Shown one piece after another: positions 15,092-19,918 of a stretch of 19,918 nucleotides of DNA. The notes under the pieces are model-generated. The model made no database searches, had not been told where the DNA came from, and saw nothing but the letters and a program-made list of their open reading frames with translations. A program made the translations under genes and the position numbers. The DNA lies in NCBI GenBank assembly GCA_029856615.1, contig JAHKLF010000006.1, positions 1 through 19,918 on the forward strand, written 5' to 3'. Within the stretch, counting starts at the first letter, position 1. Every line of letters starts with the position of its first letter. This stretch comes from Candidatus Njordarchaeota archaeon. Its GTDB lineage: Archaea; Asgardarchaeota; Njordarchaeia; Njordarchaeales; Njordarchaeaceae.

Positions 15092-18000
15092 GTGTTAAAG
15101 GAACTAGAATTAATCAACTTTATGTCCCACAAATATTCCAAGCTTTTATTCCATAAGGGTTTAAATGTCCTAATCGGTCGAAAAGGAAGTGGAAAAACAG
15201 CCGTATTAGAAGCCATTAGATTACTTTTTGGTGGTTTAGGTCGTGAAAGATTAAGTAGATTAGGCGCCTTTATACGGTATGGAGAAAATAAAGCAATTAT
15301 AAGAGCTAAAATATCAAATAGTGTTCGCCTTAAAGGAAGGGTAAAAATCCGACTCATTGAAGAATTGCCGGATACAGCGGACATAGTTTTAGAGAGAATC
15401 ATATATTCCGATGGAAGATCGATATTTAAGTTAAATGGTAAACAGGTTCCTAAGCATCACATCATAAAAATGTTTTCCAAAGTTAACATAAGCCCCCGTA
15501 ATATATTATTTTTCTTGCCGCAAGAAAGGATTAACGAGTGGTTCTCCATTACACCTGCTGAGCGTGTTAATCTAATTATGAGCGCTCTCGGATTGAAAGA
15601 ATTGAAAGAAAAGCTTGATTTAGTAAGGGAAGAGATTAATAAAAGAAAGCGAGATAGAGAATATTATGAAAAATTGCTGAAAGAGTATGAAGATATATTG
15701 AGACAAAAAGAAAAAGAGTTAGTTCCGCCTAAAGAAGCCCGTGATAAGATCGTTAGATATTATATACTCCGAATAGCGTACCTAATTACTCGGAAAATAA
15801 ACATTGAAAAAGAGAAAAACGAGCTTAAGGAAAAATTTGATAAGATTGATAATGAATTCACGAGAATTCATAATCAAATTAAACTACTCGAAGAAAAGCG
15901 TGATCAAATAGATAAAGAAATCGAAGAACTTCGAATAAAACGCGAGGAACTTTTAGTTAAAGAAAGAGTAAGTTATGAGTATGAATTAAAGGAAGCTGAA
16001 AAGAAAATATCAAATTATCAAGCTAAATTAGCCGAGATAAGAGAAAAATACGAGAAAGAATTATTAGAATTAGAGGAAATAAGGCGCGTATGGGGATCAG
16101 CTGACATTGATGAGTTAAAGCAATTAATAGAAGATAAAAGAGCTAGAATAGCCGTCATTGAAAACGAAATGAGTTCAGATGCCAGTTTCCTTAGGATCAA
16201 ACAACTCGAAAATGAAATAGACCAGTTAATGGTAGAGAAAAATGCATTAATGAGAGAATTAGAAAACGCAAGAGAATCTATTAAAAAAGTCTTGAATATA
16301 CTAGATCCAAAGGGGGTGCTAGAAAGCATTTATCATAAAATTAGATCTCGAAGCGGCCTTTCAGACGATGAGGTCATTGGCCCCATAATCTTAGCATTGA
16401 AAATAAGACTCCCATCAGATAAAATATTGGAATACGGCAAAGTTATAGAAAGAGCATTAGGACATAAATTATTGGCATCTTTTATCGCTTTAAACCGCAA
16501 TGGCTATCAGAAATTACTAAAATTATTAAGAGAAGCGAAGAACTACGGAAATATTGATATTATTACCTTTAGTAGACCTGGTGAGGAGAGAATCATAAGT
16601 CCCGATACTCTTGAGATCTGTCGGACTATAGTATCAGAGGCATTAGATCGCAGGAGAAAATTAAAAGAAAAAGCCGAGAGAGTTTTGGGGGGAATGCATG
16701 GTCTAATTGCTTTCTGGCTATGCGATATAATTGATGCTCCCATTCCAGTAAAAGCCATCATAGAATCCAGAAACTGGGATGTCCCAATAGTTATCGATAT
16801 TCCTGCAGCGTCCATTGTTTTAGATAAACTTAATTTGAAGAAAGCAGTAACTTTAGATGGCGAAATCATTGAAAAGAGAGTGGATCCTTTAACAAAAAAT
16901 ATAATCTACGTTACAAAACCTACTTGGATTAGAGAACCCGATTCCAATATTTTTTCAATTTTATATAATTTTGATTTGGAAAAAATCAGAGAGTATGAGG
17001 AAGAAATTCTATCTAGAATCGCCTTAATAGACGAGGAAATACGAAGGTTGAGAAGGGAAATAGATAATATTAAAAGGCATTTGCCCGATCGTATTAGAGC
17101 ACTTGATGCCGAAAGACGTCGATTAGAGGAGGAGATAAATAATTTACTAAGTATCATTGGACGAGTTAATGCCATAAGAAAACGATTGGAGACAATTCCA
17201 GAAGATAGAAGAAAAATTCTACATACTATAGAACTCCTGCAAAAAAGAATTGATGAGTTAACTGATAAGCTAAGTCAAATAGAATCCGAAACCGCATTAA
17301 TCGACCATAAAATAGAGGAGTTATCTATTGAGAGGGAGAAAATTATGGAGGAGTATAGCGACTTACTTGCGACTCTAAAGTTGTTGGAAAGAGAGAAAGA
17401 GGAGATACCAGCAAGACTTAAGGCCTTAGAGAGAGAAGCTCAAATGATTGATGATGAGATAACGAGAACAAAGAAAGAATTATATGTACTATTCGAAATT
17501 TTGAAACGCGTTGGAGAATACCCCAGGGAGGCAAAACTCGATGAAATAATAGAAAAAGAAATAATTATACCCGCCGAAAATCTTATTGAGACCATCAACT
17601 TCGATGAGCTAAGAGAAGAATTCGCTTATTTAGAAAAACGAATTGAAAGCCTAAAAGAAAATGTATTAAAAATGGAAAGCAAGCTGTCTGAAATAAAGGA
17701 AGCATTAGAGAAAATACATGAGTATAAGGAAAAACTCCGGAATCTTGACGAAGAAATCAGTGAGATAAGAAGATTTTATGAAAAGGAACTAAAGGAAATC
17801 ATGACAAAACTTCACGAAAAAATCGAAGAAATTAATCATTATTACAATTTCGTATTAAACCATCTCGGAGCGCATGGTGAAGTAAAAATTTATGGAAAAT
17901 CAATCGACGAGCTAGAGCTCCGCATAACAATAGACTTGCACAGAGAGAAACCTGTGGAGATTGATAAGGGAGGATTTAGTTCTGGCGAAAAATCAACAGC

Positions 18001-18325
18001 TATAATGGCATTAATCATAGCGATGATGCTCTCATCCCCTACTCCAATATTTATGTTTGATGAATTCGATGTATATTTGGATGATCAGAGCTTGATTGAG
18101 GTTATGAGACTTATAAAAACAGCTTTAAAAGACTTCCAGGGGATTATAATTACCACTCATAGAGAAGAGATAATTAGCGAAGCCGACAGAATTTTCTACA
18201 TGGAGTACAATGAAAAAGCGGGACAAACACAAATTTTACAGATCAATAAGGATGAAATCCTCGGAAGTATGTATAACAACTCAAGAGGGGGTCTGCATGG
18301 CGAAGAATACTTCTCATTTACATAA
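15092..18325 (+). CDS. SMC-family ATPase with Smc5/6-like motifs
   Basis: Structural-maintenance-of-chromosomes ATPase, 1077 residues, start GTG 15092 with GGAGATGG eight bases upstream. Head part N: IGRKGSGKTAVLEAI (28-42, Walker A) and FIRYGENKAIIRAKI (60-74). The Q-loop is in NILFFLPQERINEW (137-150), which closely resembles the Smc5 pattern FLPQD+V.EF. Coiled coil 1 spans about 165-410. The hinge is about 425-615 and has no CxxC zinc hook, so this is not Rad50. Coiled coil 2 spans about 628-915. Head part C: GGFSSGEKST (960-969, signature), IFMFDEFDVYLDD (986-998, Walker B and D-loop, Smc6-like) and TTHR (switch histidine 1023). It is expected to be a DNA-entrapping ATPase, probably a homodimer since no second SMC lies nearby. 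Its 3' end overlaps the candidate kleisin gene by 29 bases. Confidence 0.9.
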   Translation: MLKELELINFMSHKYSKLLFHKGLNVLIGRKGSGKTAVLEAIRLLFGGLGRERLSRLGAFIRYGENKAIIRAKISNSVRLKGRVKIRLIEELPDTADIVLERIIYSDGRSIFKLNGKQVPKHHIIKMFSKVNISPRNILFFLPQERINEWFSITPAERVNLIMSALGLKELKEKLDLVREEINKRKRDREYYEKLLKEYEDILRQKEKELVPPKEARDKIVRYYILRIAYLITRKINIEKEKNELKEKFDKIDNEFTRIHNQIKLLEEKRDQIDKEIEELRIKREELLVKERVSYEYELKEAEKKISNYQAKLAEIREKYEKELLELEEIRRVWGSADIDELKQLIEDKRARIAVIENEMSSDASFLRIKQLENEIDQLMVEKNALMRELENARESIKKVLNILDPKGVLESIYHKIRSRSGLSDDEVIGPIILALKIRLPSDKILEYGKVIERALGHKLLASFIALNRNGYQKLLKLLREAKNYGNIDIITFSRPGEERIISPDTLEICRTIVSEALDRRRKLKEKAERVLGGMHGLIAFWLCDIIDAPIPVKAIIESRNWDVPIVIDIPAASIVLDKLNLKKAVTLDGEIIEKRVDPLTKNIIYVTKPTWIREPDSNIFSILYNFDLEKIREYEEEILSRIALIDEEIRRLRREIDNIKRHLPDRIRALDAERRRLEEEINNLLSIIGRVNAIRKRLETIPEDRRKILHTIELLQKRIDELTDKLSQIESETALIDHKIEELSIEREKIMEEYSDLLATLKLLEREKEEIPARLKALEREAQMIDDEITRTKKELYVLFEILKRVGEYPREAKLDEIIEKEIIIPAENLIETINFDELREEFAYLEKRIESLKENVLKMESKLSEIKEALEKIHEYKEKLRNLDEEISEIRRFYEKELKEIMTKLHEKIEEINHYYNFVLNHLGAHGEVKIYGKSIDELELRITIDLHREKPVEIDKGGFSSGEKSTAIMALIIAMMLSSPTPIFMFDEFDVYLDDQSLIEVMRLIKTALKDFQGIIITTHREEIISEADRIFYMEYNEKAGQTQILQINKDEILGSMYNNSRGGLHGEEYFSFT

Positions 18326-18995
18326 CCAGATAAAGCAGGAGATAAAAGAATTAGTCGAATTGCTTAAGGAGTACGTGAGAACACGCGCAGATTCGATTCC
18401 CCCCAAAATCAGAAATAAGATAAAAAAATTCATCGATGATGCTCTTTATAGGGAATCACTATTAGTATTCAAAGATCTCGGTCAATCTCTTTTTTACAAT
18501 TTACAGTTATACGTGAAAGCAAGATACAATTACTTACGAGAAATAATCAGATACGAGCTCTTGATGGGCAAAAAACCTTTGTTTAGCCATAAGATAATCT
18601 TCGAAACCGCTCTACAGGGGAAATTTCCCATTGGTGCGCATGCGGAAGTACTTGGCATCAGCTATCAAGCTTTAATAAAGTCACTCTTAGAACTTAAAAA
18701 ACACACACTTGTGCTGCCGATAAAGCGGAAAAAAAGGCGCATTAAAATACCTCCTTATGTCAACTATATTTACGAAAAAAGGAGAATAATTGATTACTAC
18801 AAAGATCTACTTCTAAAGGAACTGCAAGAAGCTGGCAATGAATGCCCCCTAGATTATCTTATATCTCCATGGTCAAGACCTATACCCATTACCTCTATTA
18901 CGCCGAGAATACTAGCCTTAATACAATTAATAAAGGAAAACGAAATTAATATTATTTTTAGAGAAAAAACCGCAATTATACGGAGAGGTAAATAA
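18297..18995 (+). CDS. Candidate kleisin subunit of the SMC complex
   Basis: Protein of 232 residues from ATG 18297, which lies inside the SMC gene end; the ribosome binding site AGAGGGGG is just upstream. The reading frame extends further 5' but only as overlap with SMC. The C-terminal region, residues about 165-230, reads like the kleisin winged helix: ITPRILALIQLIKENEINI followed by AIIRRG corresponds to the ScpA-type FLALLEL...I.L pattern. The rest is almost all helical. Residues 8-30 and 36-92 form long helices suited to contact the SMC neck, and 95-140 may be another small winged or helical domain. The position between an SMC and a KITE-like gene is that of ScpA, MukF or Nse4. It shows no long ScpA-like N-terminal signature that I can recognise, so the assignment rests on the C-terminal motif and the operon. 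Confidence 0.62.
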   Translation: MAKNTSHLHNQIKQEIKELVELLKEYVRTRADSIPPKIRNKIKKFIDDALYRESLLVFKDLGQSLFYNLQLYVKARYNYLREIIRYELLMGKKPLFSHKIIFETALQGKFPIGAHAEVLGISYQALIKSLLELKKHTLVLPIKRKKRRIKIPPYVNYIYEKRRIIDYYKDLLLKELQEAGNECPLDYLISPWSRPIPITSITPRILALIQLIKENEINIIFREKTAIIRRGK

Positions 18996-18997
18996 TT

Positions 18998-19579
18998 TTG
19001 GCGTCGGAGAATAGTAAGAGAGAGACCGCGCTACGAAAAGCCGCTGCTTTGATTCTTGCTAGTCGCTATAAAGCTAGAGGAGCTCCCGTTTCACGCGTCT
19101 TAAACATTTTAAAGCAATCCGGAATGCCTATTAATCAAGCACTAGATGAGTTAGAAGAAAGGCTAAATGCTGTTGGTATTAAATTAAAGCGCATCACATT
19201 TACTGCTGGTACCAAAAAAATGGAAAAATTCGTAGCCATCGTTGATCCTCAATTGAAATTAGAAGAACTTAAACCCTTCGATAATGTGACGCTTGCAGTA
19301 TTAGCTTTAATCTATATAAAGATAAGTACTATGGGTGAAGTCTCTCTTTCATCCTTGCTCAATGATTTAATATCAATATTAATGGACAAAGAAAGAGCAG
19401 AGAAATTCCTACAAACCGCATTGTCCAAATTAGAAGCCAATAAGATAATAAAAATCGATACTGAGAGAGGTTTAATAAACCTCACTGATTTAGGCTATGC
19501 CTTGATGCCTCCTCCTGAATTAATAGATAGAATAATTATAGATGCTCTGGCCGACCTAGCAAAGGGTGGAGAAAAATGA
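18998..19579 (+). CDS. Candidate KITE subunit (tandem winged helix, ScpB/Nse3-like)
   Basis: Protein of 193 residues from TTG 18998, with GGAGAGGT eight bases upstream and two bases after the kleisin stop. Two winged-helix domains are visible. WH1 is residues about 10-82 (AALILASRYKARGAPVSRVL, then ALDELEERLNAVGIKLKRI and a beta-wing). WH2 is about 96-170 (VTLAVLALIYIKISTMGEVS, ALSKLEANKIIKI, INLTDLGYALMP). This layout is the KITE fold of ScpB, MukE, Nse1 and Nse3, which dimerise on kleisin. The Leu-rich hinge LAVLALIYIKIS with an acidic LLNDLISIL after it recalls the MAGE domain of Nse3 rather than the ScpB pattern LETLAIIAY. I infer one KITE protein acting as a homodimer. It overlaps the next gene by four bases. 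Confidence 0.62.
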   Translation: MASENSKRETALRKAAALILASRYKARGAPVSRVLNILKQSGMPINQALDELEERLNAVGIKLKRITFTAGTKKMEKFVAIVDPQLKLEELKPFDNVTLAVLALIYIKISTMGEVSLSSLLNDLISILMDKERAEKFLQTALSKLEANKIIKIDTERGLINLTDLGYALMPPPELIDRIIIDALADLAKGGEK

Positions 19580-19918
19580 GTCTAAATACTTTTAAGTTGC
19601 CCAAGTGGTATCCACTTCAAAAGATTAAAGGAAGAATTACTGTTGAAGAATTAATCGAGTTGGGTAAAAGGAAAATCGACTTACTACTAGAGATCTCAAG
19701 ACGATCTTCGGAAGACAACTTTTTGCAATATACGGAAGATAACTTCGTAGAGGTTGTAGGAGGTTTAGCATTAAGATTAGCTGTTGCGTTAAGCGAAGAT
19801 AGATTTTTTAAATCTTGGTTATTGGAAAATGAAGGAGATCTCTTCGTTATAAGATTTAAGAATTGCTCTTTTAATGAGAAACTTCTAATTCTTAAGGACT
19901 TGTTTGGAGACATACTTA
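19576..19918 (+). CDS. N-terminal part of a possible DNA primase large subunit (partial)
   Basis: The first 114 residues of a gene cut by the window end. It starts at ATG 19576, which overlaps the KITE stop (ATGA), after GGTGGAGAAAA. The pattern resembles the helical N-terminal domain of the archaeal primase large subunit PriL: WYPLQ near residue 11, a first helix set with ITVEELIELGKRKIDLLLEI, then VVGGLALRLAVALSEDRFFKSWLLENEGDL, comparable to PriL A..L......  RRYA.aEA...L. The conserved C-terminal FeS cysteines that would prove PriL lie outside the window. If right, primase and SMC-type loading are made from one operon. Alternative: an unrelated helical protein. Confidence 0.45.
   Translation, partial: MSLNTFKLPKWYPLQKIKGRITVEELIELGKRKIDLLLEISRRSSEDNFLQYTEDNFVEVVGGLALRLAVALSEDRFFKSWLLENEGDLFVIRFKNCSFNEKLLILKDLFGDIL

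Noticed and set aside
15092..18325. Rad50/SbcC identity for the large coiled-coil ATPase
   Set aside because: The middle has an SMC-type hinge of about 190 residues and no CxxC zinc hook, and no Mre11 gene is adjacent.
15092..19918. Wadjet (JetABCD) or MksBEFG defence system
   Set aside because: No Toprim nuclease JetD/MksG is visible in the window, and the gene order starts with the SMC; the motifs fit Smc5/6 better. The right edge is cut, so this is not fully excluded.

Overview
The window looks like chromosome of an archaeon, AT-rich and probably thermophilic, most likely from the TACK/Thermoproteota side. The support is the archaeal ribosomal cluster uL22-uS3-uL29-Rnp1-uS17-uL14-uL24-eS4-uL5 with an embedded RNase P subunit, a tRNA with a bulge-helix-bulge intron, TATA-type promoters, a geranylgeranyl-reductase family lipid enzyme, an AOR-family tungsten enzyme, an ADP-forming acyl-CoA synthetase, many GTG/TTG starts, and Glu/Lys/Ile/Arg-rich proteins. 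I cannot place it to phylum from the sequence alone.

Left part (1-8632): a small orphan beta-rich protein is followed by a metabolic block on the minus strand. This holds a four-cluster ferredoxin-like subunit coupled to an aldehyde:ferredoxin oxidoreductase, then a PadR regulator, then the alpha subunit of an NDP-forming acetyl-CoA synthetase. Together they suggest oxidation of aldehydes to acids and energy conservation from acyl-CoA. After these come a UPF0282 metallo-beta-lactamase-fold protein divergent from a DUF123 (GIY-YIG-like) protein, an unrecognised coiled-coil protein, and a geranylgeranyl-reductase family flavoprotein.

Middle part (8692-14772): the ribosomal cluster is tightly packed, with overlapping or near-adjacent genes. 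It starts at uL22 and stops at uL5, without the usual flanking S10/spc genes. It continues into a DHH/DHHA1 phosphoesterase and a small two-helix membrane protein. uL22 and uL24, both at the polypeptide exit tunnel, carry long glutamate tails that share sequence blocks. An intron-containing elongator tRNA-Met with an encoded CCA lies convergent to this run.

Right part (15092-end): the most interesting region is a four-gene, translationally coupled operon. The first gene is a 1077-residue SMC ATPase whose head motifs resemble eukaryotic Smc5 and Smc6 more than canonical SMC. The second is a candidate kleisin with a C-terminal winged helix. The third is a tandem winged-helix protein of the KITE type (ScpB/MukE/Nse1/Nse3 superfamily). 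The fourth, cut by the window edge, may be the primase large subunit. I read this as a candidate archaeal Smc5/6-like chromosome complex linked to the replication machinery.
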